DNA of 14,861 nt, from contig JBMOEX010000056.1 in NCBI GenBank assembly GCA_049314535.1, forward strand, positions 1-14,861. Reading direction: 5' to 3'. Made by a program: the position numbers and the translations under genes. Positions 1 to 7,148 of this stretch are shown piece by piece. Source of the DNA: LMEP-6097 sp049314535. Lineage in GTDB: Bacteria > Cyanobacteriota > Vampirovibrionia > LMEP-6097. Numbering within the stretch: position 1 is the first letter of the stretch; each line of letters begins with the position of its first letter. The notes under the pieces are model-generated. The model was not told where the DNA came from and ran no database searches. It saw only the letters and a list, made by a program, of their open reading frames with translations.

Positions 1-691
1 ATTTTGGAGCGCTAATCCAAGGGTATTTTTTATTTAAGGTGTCAATATTATCATCAATTTTTTCTATAAGTTTATGTGCAAGCTTATCTAAGGTGAGGTC
101 ACCTAAATGATTTACAAGATTTATAGAATTAATAATGTAGTTAGCAGCTCGACCCTCAGATGCCATTTTATTCATTATTTCGTCTGGTATGTCTTCTTCA
201 GGCTTTTGACTCTCCTGAGTGGCGATAAATCCTGACCGTTCTCGTAAACCTTTCTGATCAGAATATTTTCCACTATCACCTTCATCAAAGATTTGTATCT
301 CTTTTTGTATTTTAAGATCTTCATTAAATAAGGCTTTATTGATTAAATGACTTGTTAGGTAATTCCCTTGTGGGCTTTTAAGGAATTGCAGGAATCTTAT
401 GGCAGAGCTATCACCTTTTTCATAAACACTTTTACTTATATCTGAAAAAAAATTATTTAACCTTTGAAGATCTTGGCTACTGTTTTTAAGCTCAATAATC
501 TTTCGATATTTATCTGCTTCACTTTCACTTTGGGCAAGTTTTCTAATTCGTAATTTTGGTGGTTCTGAGATTTCACGAGGTACTTCAGTCTGTTTATTTT
601 TAGGATATACCTTAACAGTTAGACCAGAATTACTCTGTAACTTTACATGAGAGCCATAAGGGTAAATTTTAATTCTTGGTATTTCATTCAT
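1..691 (-). CDS. Hypothetical protein, 5' part only (cut by window edge)
   Basis: An uninterrupted minus-strand frame runs from an ATG at 691-689 to base 1 without a stop, giving at least 230 residues. A plausible ribosome binding site (TAGGGTGA on the minus strand, bases 703-696) lies just upstream and supports this start. The product begins MNEIPRIKIYPYGSHVKL, has no signal peptide or membrane segment, and is rich in Lys, Glu, Ser and Asn. The middle looks mostly helical and charged (LKNSSQDLQRLNNFFSDISK region, about residues 70-90), followed by an acidic linker around 140-170 and another helical stretch near the cut end. I recognise no family. It is transcribed divergently from the bufferin operon, so the 248-base gap at 692-939 should hold promoters for both. 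The reading frame is convincing from its length and start; the function is unknown. Confidence 0.75.
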   Translation of the reverse strand, partial: MNEIPRIKIYPYGSHVKLQSNSGLTVKVYPKNKQTEVPREISEPPKLRIRKLAQSESEADKYRKIIELKNSSQDLQRLNNFFSDISKSVYEKGDSSAIRFLQFLKSPQGNYLTSHLINKALFNEDLKIQKEIQIFDEGDSGKYSDQKGLRERSGFIATQESQKPEEDIPDEIMNKMASEGRAANYIINSINLVNHLGDLTLDKLAHKLIEKIDDNIDTLNKKYPWISAPK

Positions 692-867
692 AGAATCACC
701 CTAGAATGAATGATCTTATCTTTATTTACTCGTGCCTTATCTTAATTTTATTTAAGAAAGTGCTACTTGGCTGATTGTGAAAATCATCTTGGGCTGTTAA
801 CATTCATGACATGAAAAATATTTTTGAAACTCCTTGATGGGCAGCGATTTATTAATAAAATTCTCTC

Positions 868-896
868 TCTCTTTATTTTTTCTTTATGTGTATAAT
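868..896 (+). promoter_or_regulatory. Candidate promoter of the bufferin operon
   Basis: A perfect TATAAT (891-896) lies 43 bases upstream of the ATG at 940, which would give a leader of about 37 bases. The matching -35 position (about 868-873) falls in a CT-rich run and is a poor match to TTGACA, so an activator or an alternative sigma factor may be involved. Farther upstream are a 12-base palindrome AAAAATATTTTT (814-825) and a GAAAC at 826-830. Caulobacter bufferin genes are controlled by an ECF sigma factor, but the GAAAC is not followed at the usual spacing by a clear ECF -10, so I make no such call. The rest of 692-939 shows no other supported gene. Confidence 0.4.
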
Positions 897-939
897 TTTA
901 AATACTGGGTCTAATAAGCTCTGTAAAAAGGATTAAATA

Positions 940-1191
940 ATGAAAAAACAAATCAATATTTCTAAAAAATTACTAGGTTCTGCATTAGCTTTAGGTATGG
1001 CTGCTTCTATGGCTGCACAAGTTTCTGCACAAGCTAATAATGGTATTAATCAAGTTTTCGTAGACACTGTAGCTCACACTGAGGAACATAAATGTGGAGC
1101 TGGTAAATGCGGTAAAGATGGTAAATGTGATAAAGGTGCTAAAAAGCCAACAACTCCAGCTCCTACTACAACTCCTGCTCCTAAGCATTAA
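940..1191 (+). CDS. hvfA: HvfA/bufferin-like RiPP precursor, copper-binding Cys-motif peptide
   Basis: This 83-residue secreted peptide is the likely substrate of the MNIO enzyme encoded downstream. An AAAGGA ribosome binding site (927-932) sits 7 bases before the ATG. The N-terminus is a Sec signal peptide: a KKQINISKK basic region, a hydrophobic Ala/Leu core (about 11-25) and a probable cleavage after VSA (residue 30). The mature part carries EHKCGAGKCGKDGKC, with Cys at 52, 57 and 63 in K-C-G/D settings. This resembles the EGKCG motif of HvfA-type precursors, where Cys is converted to oxazolone-thioamide groups that bind copper. The tail, KKPTTPAPTTTPAPKH, is an unusual Pro/Thr/Ala segment ending in Lys-His. 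By analogy the product buffers or sequesters copper in the periplasm. The family call rests on the motif plus the two maturation genes; the modification itself is inferred. Confidence 0.87.
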   Translation: MKKQINISKKLLGSALALGMAASMAAQVSAQANNGINQVFVDTVAHTEEHKCGAGKCGKDGKCDKGAKKPTTPAPTTTPAPKH

Positions 1192-1261
1192 GCTTTAGGA
1201 CATTGAGGACGATGACAACACAAAAATGTAGTTAGACATTGGTCTCTATGATTTAATTGTT

Positions 1262-1290
1262 AAAAAGCCTAGCTCTTTGCTAGGCTTTTT
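1262..1290 (+). terminator. Strong intrinsic terminator after the precursor gene
   Basis: A perfect 12-base-pair inverted repeat (AAAAAGCCTAGC, loop TCTTT, GCTAGGCTTTTT) ends in a T-run and is followed by ATTTAT. It lies 70 bases after the precursor stop and 48 bases before the maturase ATG. It would end most transcripts after the precursor, leaving the enzyme genes to read-through or to a promoter of their own. The A-run on the left arm means it could also work on the opposite strand. Confidence 0.9.
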
Positions 1291-1305
1291 ATTTATAAGC
1301 TGACG

Positions 1306-1330
1306 AAAACGCAGAAATTGGAGTTCGGCA
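1306..1330 (+). repeat. Dispersed 25-base repeat, copy 1
   Basis: The sequence AAAACGCAGAAATT-GG-AGTTCG-G-CA matches bases 12446-12470 at 22 of 25 positions (differences at the two bases after AAATT and one before the final CA). It lies between the terminator and the maturase start and covers the possible TTG start at 1318. That argues that this stretch is non-coding and that the true start is the ATG at 1339. Confidence 0.55.
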
Positions 1331-1338
1331 ATAGTACT

Positions 1339-2247
1339 ATGTTTGAGAAAAATAAATTAAGAAATTACGGTTTAGGTTTAGGCTTAAGAGCAGCAATTCA
1401 AAAGGAAACTCTGAACTATATTAAAGCCGAAGCTGAGCAAAGCTGTATTCAATGGCTAGAAATAGTACCTGAGAATTATATCTATAAACCTAAAGCACAA
1501 TTAGAGATACTGAAAGAGTTTATGGACAGAGGGAAGCTAATCATCCCTCATTCAGTTAATCTCAGCATAGGGACGGCCTACAAAACTTCTCCTAGAGAGA
1601 ATTATGATAGAAGACTCTTAGATGGTCTTAAAGATTTATTTAAACTTATTCAGCCGCCTTGGTTCTCGGATCATGTTTCCTGCACTCGCATTCATGGATT
1701 TTATTTACAGGAGTTAATCCCAGTGCCGTTTATAAAAGAGTCTGTGAATACTATTGTTGATAATATTAAATTCTTAGAAGATGAATTTCAGCTTCCTTTT
1801 CTCATCGAGAATCCTAGTTATTATTCAACTTTAATTAAGCCAGAAATGACTGAGGCAGAGTTTTTGAATGAAATTTTAGAGAAAGCTGACTGTGGATTAC
1901 TTTTAGATATTAATAATGTCTATGTAAATGCAGTTAATCATAATTATAATGCGATGGAATTTTTAAATTCCCTAGATCTCTCTCGCACAGTGCAAGTGCA
2001 TATAGCTGGTCATCTAGAGGACTATCAAGCACATCTTAGTAAAAGGCATTTAAAAATTCTTGATACTCATGGAGAAGTGATTAAAGAAGAGGTTTTCGCT
2101 CTGTTTAAATATCTTTTAGAAAAGACAGAGGTGAAAGCGGTGCTTCTGGAGAGGGATTCTAATTTCCCAGAGTTTAGTAATATTATTTCAGAATTAGTTC
2201 GTGTTAAGGAGATGATGAAAGAGTCATCGCTTATTGTTAATAATTAG
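1339..2247 (+). CDS. hvfB: MNIO-type (DUF692) peptide maturase, HvfB/BufB family
   Basis: This is a multinuclear non-heme iron oxidase that would modify Cys residues of the adjacent precursor, probably to oxazolone-thioamide or related groups, in the cytoplasm before export. The 302-residue TIM-barrel protein has the family's conserved motifs in order: GLGLGLR (11-17), HSVNLSIG with H71, SDHVS with D111 and H112, LIENPS with E157 and N158, LLLDINNVYVNAVNH with D190 and N193, VHIAGH with H221 and H225, LDTHGEV with D242 and H244, and LLERDSNFPE with E271 and D273. These supply the expected metal-binding His, Asp and Glu residues, so the enzyme looks intact. I chose the ATG at 1339. A TTG at 1318 in the same frame would add 7 residues but lies inside the repeat and has no binding site; a GGAG (1320-1323) precedes the ATG by 15 bases, which is rather long. 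The partner gene follows after 20 bases. Confidence 0.94.
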   Translation: MFEKNKLRNYGLGLGLRAAIQKETLNYIKAEAEQSCIQWLEIVPENYIYKPKAQLEILKEFMDRGKLIIPHSVNLSIGTAYKTSPRENYDRRLLDGLKDLFKLIQPPWFSDHVSCTRIHGFYLQELIPVPFIKESVNTIVDNIKFLEDEFQLPFLIENPSYYSTLIKPEMTEAEFLNEILEKADCGLLLDINNVYVNAVNHNYNAMEFLNSLDLSRTVQVHIAGHLEDYQAHLSKRHLKILDTHGEVIKEEVFALFKYLLEKTEVKAVLLERDSNFPEFSNIISELVRVKEMMKESSLIVNN

Positions 2248-2267
2248 AAAGGTCTTTGGTGGAAGCT

Positions 2268-2795
2268 ATGCAGAATTTAAGATTACAGAATATTCAAAAT
2301 GAAATACTAAAATACTTTCAAGGAGAGAAGTTTAATCCAGAGTTTTTAGATGCAGCGGCTTTAGACGAATTAGCTATTTATAAAAGCCTTACTATTAGTG
2401 CTTTTGAAGAATATCTAGAAAATATTTTTCCTTGTACTTATTTATTAATTCAGGATAAAGTTTCTGAAATTATTCAGGACTATCTTGAAAGGCATCTTAG
2501 TGTTTCTGCGGTTTATTACGAATCAGCGAGAGCTTTTCCTGAATTTATTAAAAGTGATTTTTTTCAAGATAAATATGATCCACCAAATTTTCTGCATGAA
2601 CTTGCTTTAGTGGAGTGGACTGAGATAGAGTTAAGAAATTCATCTGAGAAGAAGCTTCAACAGCTGAAATTAAACTATCCTATAACTAAAATAAGATTAT
2701 TAATGAAGGAATATCCTGAAGAGATCGATGAATTAAAGACGGCTGATGTGGACAAAGAGCCTGAAATTTTAGAGATTAGGCAAAAGAGTGTTTAA
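2268..2795 (+). CDS. hvfC: DUF2063-type partner protein, HvfC/BufC family (short form)
   Basis: The product is the partner that normally binds the MNIO enzyme and presents the precursor leader to it. It has 175 residues. Visible DUF2063 features are an N-terminal helix starting LQNIQNEILKYF, an ALDELAIYKSLTISAF segment (31-46), a P-x-x-YLL element (55-60) and the diagnostic PPNFLHELALVEWTEIEL (105-122), equivalent to the P-x-Y-L-x-E-L-A-x-L-E-W motif of the family. It is clearly shorter than typical members (about 240-260 residues) and seems to end soon after the DUF2063 part, lacking most of the C-terminal domain. The ATG at 2268 is preferred because the family starts near this helix. A TTG at 2256 and a GTG at 2259 are in frame, with AAAGG at 2248-2252, so the start is uncertain by up to four residues. 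Its last 20 bases overlap the end of the minus-strand gene beyond. Confidence 0.85.
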   Translation: MQNLRLQNIQNEILKYFQGEKFNPEFLDAAALDELAIYKSLTISAFEEYLENIFPCTYLLIQDKVSEIIQDYLERHLSVSAVYYESARAFPEFIKSDFFQDKYDPPNFLHELALVEWTEIELRNSSEKKLQQLKLNYPITKIRLLMKEYPEEIDELKTADVDKEPEILEIRQKSV

Positions 2796-4752
2796 TCATA
2801 GCTTCTGGTATGACATGTAGCCCTATCGGTTTAAAAGATTTAAATAAACTACCTTTTTTAGGATAATGAACTCCTCTTTTTACATCATTAAGGTCTTCAA
2901 AGCTTGATAATGTATTTAGAACCTTCTTCGGCAGATCTTCTTTAAATAAATGAATTTTATTCTTACCATCATAAAAAGCCATTATTACAGGTAGTCTGGA
3001 AATATCATCATCATCTGAACTGTCAAAAATATTTCTAATATTTCTATTGCTTAAATGATCTTGAGTATATTGTTGAACAGGGTCTGCTGGGCTGAAGCAC
3101 ATTATTTCATAGGGTTTGATTTCGCCAGTATCCTTCTTCCGAAAAATAAATATGTTGTCATCAATACCGCGGTTGCCTGTTGTAATATGTGGGAGCTTAG
3201 TTAGGCAGGGTGAATAATATTCTATTAATTCTGAATGAGACTCAGAGTTGTTTTTTGTAAGCTGTGTTATCAGCAGCTTTTTCATAATATCTTGTCTCTG
3301 TTCTCTTAAACTACTTCTAGCAGCAAAGGTTTTGGCGAAGCCCCCATCAGCATAATTTTTAAAATTATTGACCTTGCGGAGTTCTTGTTCTATGTTTCGT
3401 AATTTTTTTAAATTATTAAAATATATACCGCGCTCTAACTCTCCCACATTGGGACCTAAAGTGCGTAAATCTATTTCTTTTCCTTTGGATTCAGCGATCT
3501 TGTCTTTTACTTCATTAAGATTTATAGATAGTTCAAGCTGGCTTATAGTCGCAGGAGCCTTTAATTGACCAGACTGATACTTGCCTTGAAGTTCCTTGAA
3601 AGTAAGTAAATATATTTTGAAATATGGAGAGTGTCTGTCTTTTGATTTTTCTAAATCTGGCTTTAAGACAGCAAAGCCATCTTCATTTTCAATAAATTTA
3701 GGTGGATAATCTGTAAAAATTTCTTCTATATTGGTGCAAGGGTGCTCACTATTATCATTTAATATTACTTTTGCGACAATCGCTGTCTGATCTTTAGGTA
3801 AATTCTGAAAACGTGTTGCTTGGTTAACCGTTAAGCTCCTGATACTCGGATAATCATCTCTTGAGGCTTTAATTTCGACAAGGATCTTAGAAGAGTTATT
3901 GCGTAAAAGTTGTAAAGGAGAAGGATGAGTTGTTGTTTTGTCGATCTCAAGTTTTAAATCATAACGATGGCCAGGATTAGAACTCATTAGCTGAGTCTTC
4001 ACACCAAGATGTTCAAATAAGGCTTGTATTATTTTTTCCCCTCTGTCACCTGTTTTTTCTGGCAGAAAATTTTCAAACTGTGTTTTTAACTCTTTTAAAT
4101 AAGGATTATCACTGATTTCTGTAATATCTTGAGCTTTACCGTTTAGCTCTAAGCTATATAAATTATTATCTACACTTGCTGATATTAATATTTTGCGTAT
4201 TAATGTGTCGGGATCTGCCTTTGAGCTTGATTTTTTCTTTGAGCATGATTCTTGCTCTGAGCTTGATTCTTTGTAATCTCCTATTTGAAAATCTTTACCT
4301 AAATCTATCTGTGCATCAGTAGAGATTTTTAGAATAGGTGCATCTTGATAACGTTTTTGAAGCTCGGCGATATATTGCCCTTTGGGGGATTTACCAGAAT
4401 TGGCAGTTTGTTTAGGTATAAGAGGATTGGATCTGTCTTGGAAATCAATAATTAATGGTTTTCCTTTATTCACCTCATAAACAAATAAATCAAAATCTGG
4501 ATGGCTAATTTGTTTTAGTTTTTTAAATTTTTCAAAAAACTTACTGAGAATAAATTCTAGATGATTTGAGTTTAGTGAGCTTTTAACGCTTAAGCATTTA
4601 AGGAGATGCTTAACAAGTTCTGCTTCTGGTTTTCTGGTTCCTTGATTCTTAGAAGTGGCTTCAGTTTTTTGATTCAAATAAGCTTTAGCTGACCCAGGTG
4701 TTCCTGGAAAATCCCTATAAGGAGATCCCTCGATGAGATCTACATAAAGCAT
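2776..4752 (-). CDS. Large protein with PD-(D/E)XK nuclease-like domain(s)
   Basis: I do not recognise the 658-residue protein as a whole. There is no signal peptide or membrane helix. The central part (about 234-330) has the layout of a PD-(D/E)XK nuclease fold: GDRGEKIIQALFEHLG (E239), HRYDLKL (D265), ILVEIKAS (E293-x-K295) and VNQATRF (Q311). This resembles the VEVK motif and following helix of DUF3883-like domains. A C-terminal stretch (505-592) has the same rhythm: a helix, TGNRGIDDNIFIF (D531, D532), KPYEIMCFS (E549, but Met in place of the catalytic Lys) and QQYTQDHL. An N-terminal stretch (45-105) has PDFDLFVYEV and LIIDFQ, more eroded. A Ser/Lys/Glu-rich linker covers about 162-180. 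The protein could be a DNA-acting defence or effector protein, or a non-enzymatic binder. It starts 100 bases after the SDR gene on the same strand, with only a weak binding site, and converges on the bufferin operon with a 20-base overlap. The frame is certain; the nuclease reading is inference. Confidence 0.8.
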   Translation of the reverse strand: MLYVDLIEGSPYRDFPGTPGSAKAYLNQKTEATSKNQGTRKPEAELVKHLLKCLSVKSSLNSNHLEFILSKFFEKFKKLKQISHPDFDLFVYEVNKGKPLIIDFQDRSNPLIPKQTANSGKSPKGQYIAELQKRYQDAPILKISTDAQIDLGKDFQIGDYKESSSEQESCSKKKSSSKADPDTLIRKILISASVDNNLYSLELNGKAQDITEISDNPYLKELKTQFENFLPEKTGDRGEKIIQALFEHLGVKTQLMSSNPGHRYDLKLEIDKTTTHPSPLQLLRNNSSKILVEIKASRDDYPSIRSLTVNQATRFQNLPKDQTAIVAKVILNDNSEHPCTNIEEIFTDYPPKFIENEDGFAVLKPDLEKSKDRHSPYFKIYLLTFKELQGKYQSGQLKAPATISQLELSINLNEVKDKIAESKGKEIDLRTLGPNVGELERGIYFNNLKKLRNIEQELRKVNNFKNYADGGFAKTFAARSSLREQRQDIMKKLLITQLTKNNSESHSELIEYYSPCLTKLPHITTGNRGIDDNIFIFRKKDTGEIKPYEIMCFSPADPVQQYTQDHLSNRNIRNIFDSSDDDDISRLPVIMAFYDGKNKIHLFKEDLPKKVLNTLSSFEDLNDVKRGVHYPKKGSLFKSFKPIGLHVIPEAMIKHSFA

Positions 4753-4852
4753 AACTCAAAGCAACCCATGCCTACAATTCTACAGAAGGTGGAGAAATTC
4801 AATCTGAAACTTCCATCATCTTTTTGAAAAGATAAATGAATTAAAACTCATC

Positions 4853-6235
4853 TCACTTACCAAGCATATGTCTCAGAGCTGATTCTAGGCTTGCAAAGCT
4901 AAATTCATAGTTAGTATCTTGTAAAACTTTCGGCTCCACTTTAGTACTAGAAAGTAAAAGCGCGTCAGCCATTTCTCCTAAGACTAGTCTTAAAGCTAGT
5001 GCTGGAGCTGGAAATATCGCAGGTCTATTTAAGACTTTAGCGAGAGTTTTAGTGAATTCAGCATTAGTAACTGCTTCTGGGCTAACTACATTAACTGCTC
5101 CTGAAATATTATCATTCATTAAGCTGTGATGAATCGCACCGATAACATCATCTAATGCAACCCAGCTCATCCACTGTTTTCCACTGCCAAGGATACCACC
5201 GCCACCTAAGGCGAATAAAGGCAGCATTTTAGCTAAGGCTCCAGCTTTTGGATCTAAAATTATTCCGAACCTAGTATTAACGACTCTGATACCCTTTTCT
5301 TCTGCTCTTCTGGACTCTTTTTCCCAAGCTATGCAGGTGTCTGACAGAAAACCTGAGCCGACTGGTGAATCTTCATTAAAGCTTTCGATATCGCTATGAC
5401 CATAAAAACCAGTTGCAGAAGCAGAAATTAAAACTTTTGGGGGATTGTTTAATTTTAATAACTGATCAACCAAAAACTTAGTTCCCGAAACTCTAGAGTC
5501 ATAAATTTTTTGCTTTTGTTCTTTAGTCCAGCGCCCATTTGCTATATTTTCTCCAGCAAGATGAATTACCGCATCAAAGCCCTCAAGGGCCTCTCTGTTC
5601 ACGAATCCAGCATCAGAAGATGATTCTGATGGGTGCCAGTATATTTGATTATTTTCAGTAATATCATCTCTGGTTAATTTAAAAACCTGATGACCACCAG
5701 AGCTTAAGAATTTAACTAAAGCATCTCCCACTAAGCCACTAGCACCTGTTATAAGTATTTTCATCGCTGCTTTATCCTTGTATTTATAATGTTTCTGAAT
5801 ATCGTTACTAATAACCTGTAAACGAAAATTAAAAAGTCTCTTTAATTTCTTCATTGTATATGACTTAGAGAAGAAAGGTTCACTAATAATCAACTCAAAG
5901 GCAATATTCTCAATCAAGAGTGAATGCTTGTCATTAATTGCTTGCATTTCATGAAGATGAGTCCAAGACTGGAAAGGACCATTAAGCTGTGAATCTTTAA
6001 ACTGTTTACCTGGAATAACATCATGTATTCTGAGATTCCAAGGAAGAGTTAAGGGTCCTAGCTTAAGATCAAGTTCAACAGTGGCGTCATCAAAAAGGAA
6101 TTCTGGATGAGTTTTAATATTAACTTTTTCCCAGTATGGTACTAATCTTTCTAAAGCCTTGGGCATATTATGCCAGTTATATAAATAATCAGAATCACAG
6201 GGGATTATTTTTGAGAATTCCACGCTATGAACCAT
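4853..6235 (-). CDS. SRPBCC domain fused to TIGR01777-family SDR (YfcH-like epimerase)
   Basis: The protein has 460 residues and two domains. Residues 1-155 look like an SRPBCC/START-type ligand-binding barrel (opening MVHSVEFSKIIPCDSDYLYNW, then WEKVNIKTHPEFLF and FQSWTHLHEM). Residues 158-460 are a nucleotide-sugar-epimerase-like SDR of family TIGR01777: NAD(P)-binding ILITGASGLVG (160-170), VIHLAGENIANGRWT (223-237), SASATGFYG (271-279), SWVALDDV (357-364) and GAVNVVSPEAVTN (379-391). A MetLys at 158 is where single-domain members begin, so this is a true fusion. The substrate of TIGR01777 proteins is not established. In many bacteria relatives sit beside photolyase or light-induced genes. 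It is the gene after the LOV-LytTR regulator on the same strand (86-base gap, with a possible LytTR operator), which suggests light control. No clear Shine-Dalgarno precedes the ATG at 6235. Confidence 0.9.
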   Translation of the reverse strand: MVHSVEFSKIIPCDSDYLYNWHNMPKALERLVPYWEKVNIKTHPEFLFDDATVELDLKLGPLTLPWNLRIHDVIPGKQFKDSQLNGPFQSWTHLHEMQAINDKHSLLIENIAFELIISEPFFSKSYTMKKLKRLFNFRLQVISNDIQKHYKYKDKAAMKILITGASGLVGDALVKFLSSGGHQVFKLTRDDITENNQIYWHPSESSSDAGFVNREALEGFDAVIHLAGENIANGRWTKEQKQKIYDSRVSGTKFLVDQLLKLNNPPKVLISASATGFYGHSDIESFNEDSPVGSGFLSDTCIAWEKESRRAEEKGIRVVNTRFGIILDPKAGALAKMLPLFALGGGGILGSGKQWMSWVALDDVIGAIHHSLMNDNISGAVNVVSPEAVTNAEFTKTLAKVLNRPAIFPAPALALRLVLGEMADALLLSSTKVEPKVLQDTNYEFSFASLESALRHMLGK

Positions 6236-6262
6236 AATAAGATTTTAAACTTAAAAAACTAA

Positions 6263-6296
6263 TGAAAAGTTAAGCCTTGCGTGAAAAGTGGAAAAG
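6263..6296. promoter_or_regulatory. Candidate LytTR operator (direct repeat) before the SDR gene
   Basis: TGAAAAGT occurs twice in the same orientation, at 6263-6270 and 6282-6289, 19 bases apart, which is close to two helical turns. Within the first copy, AAAGTTAAG (6266-6274) fits every position of the published LytTR half-site pattern [TA][AC][CA]GTTN[AG][TG]; the second copy (AAAGTGGAA, 6285-6293) fits 7 of 9. The published spacer is 12-13 bases and here it is 10, so the match is good but not ideal. The site lies 28 to 61 bases upstream of the SDR start codon and directly after the gene for the LOV-LytTR regulator. It is a candidate only. Confidence 0.4.
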
Positions 6297-6321
6297 ATGC
6301 TGCCAGGTGCATTTGAAGAGT

Positions 6322-7089
6322 TTATTCGACCTGAAGGTCTTTAAGTATAGCTTTAGAGCCACTGCGCGATGCTGTAATCTCCGCTTCTTTTTTATTTTTA
6401 AAAATTAAATCATAAGTCCCGTCACCATTAGGAATCATATGCTCAATGTAATTAATATTAATCAAAGCACCTTTATTCGCTTTATAGAACTCAAATTCAG
6501 CTAGGCGTTTTTCTAATTTCTCAATAGTAAAATAGGTGGGGAAGCTTTTCTCTTCAGTGTGAATAACCACCTGGCGTTGATCGCGCTCAATATAAATAAT
6601 CTGACTAGGCATTAAAAGTCGAATACTGCCTTCTTGGTAATCTTTAACCGCTATTTTATTGGTTTTATTCTTAGCTAGCTCTCGGTGAGCTATTTCTCTG
6701 CTGCTTACATCATTCTGAACTCCAACAAAATGTGTGACAAGTCCTTCTGTATTTTTAATCGGAGAAATATTTAGCTCGTTATAAAACATAGTCCCATCTT
6801 TCCTGTAATTTTTTAAAATCACTTGACAGCTAGTCCCAGACCTAATTGCATGCTTTAAAATTTCTAATTGAGGCTGCTCAGTCTCTTCACCTTGCAAGAA
6901 CCTACAGTTCAGCCCGACGATTTCTTCTCGACTATAACCAGTAACTAATTCAAAACCTTTATTAACATAGATAAGAGGATTATCCTTCTGTTGATTATCA
7001 CTAATCACTACACCACAGCTTGTCGATTCTAAAGCAAAATGCTTAAGCTCTTCTGCGAGTTGATCATTGGCAGTGTTTGTAGCACCCAT
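6322..7089 (-). CDS. LOV-LytTR blue-light-responsive transcription regulator
   Basis: This 255-residue protein pairs an N-terminal LOV (PAS) photosensor with a C-terminal LytTR DNA-binding domain. The LOV core (about 18-130) has the full flavin-binding signature: GLNCRFLQG (59-67) with the adduct-forming Cys62, the two Asn that contact FMN (N94 in ILKNYRKDG and N104 in FYNELNISP), and Q125 in FVGVQNDVS, the residue that senses the flavin state. An A'alpha/J-helix-like connector (130-150) leads to LytTR (about 150-252): IIYIERDQRQVVIHTEE, TIEKLEKRL, FYKANKGALININYI and a final SRSGSKAILKDL. Nothing needed for photochemistry or DNA binding appears lost. It should act in the cytoplasm as a light-dependent dimer on direct repeats. 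The nearest likely target is the SDR gene immediately downstream; the lipoprotein gene diverges from it with at most 59 bases between. Confidence 0.93.
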   Translation of the reverse strand: MGATNTANDQLAEELKHFALESTSCGVVISDNQQKDNPLIYVNKGFELVTGYSREEIVGLNCRFLQGEETEQPQLEILKHAIRSGTSCQVILKNYRKDGTMFYNELNISPIKNTEGLVTHFVGVQNDVSSREIAHRELAKNKTNKIAVKDYQEGSIRLLMPSQIIYIERDQRQVVIHTEEKSFPTYFTIEKLEKRLAEFEFYKANKGALININYIEHMIPNGDGTYDLIFKNKKEAEITASRSGSKAILKDLQVE

Positions 7090-7148
7090 CTGAATTGATC
7101 TTAGCAGAAATTAGATGGATGTATCGGCAACAGTGCCAGAATGATAAA

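Noticed and set aside
706..774. Small plus-strand ORF encoding a hydrophobic 22-residue peptide (MNDLIFIYSCLILILFKKVLLG)
   Set aside because: No ribosome binding site. It lies in AT-rich sequence directly over the upstream region of the minus-strand gene, and such hydrophobic peptides arise easily by chance in AT-rich DNA.
1212..1235. Seven-codon ORF (MTTQKCS) after a GAGGA in the precursor 3' region
   Set aside because: The purine run is only a few bases from the ATG and the peptide is too short to judge. More likely a chance reading in the untranslated region.
1318..1338. Upstream TTG start adding seven residues to the MNIO maturase
   Set aside because: The extension lies within the 25-base dispersed repeat, lacks a binding site, and adds residues not typical of the family.
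4818..4833. ATCTTTT-TG-AAAAGAT palindrome between the SDR gene and the 658-residue gene
   Set aside because: All A/T except two pairs, with no adequate loop or T-run. Not a convincing terminator or operator.
7095..7148. TTG start giving 18 extra residues on the lipoprotein
   Set aside because: It would place a hydrophilic stretch in front of the signal peptide and bury the lipobox. The ATG at 7149 gives a normal lipoprotein signal.
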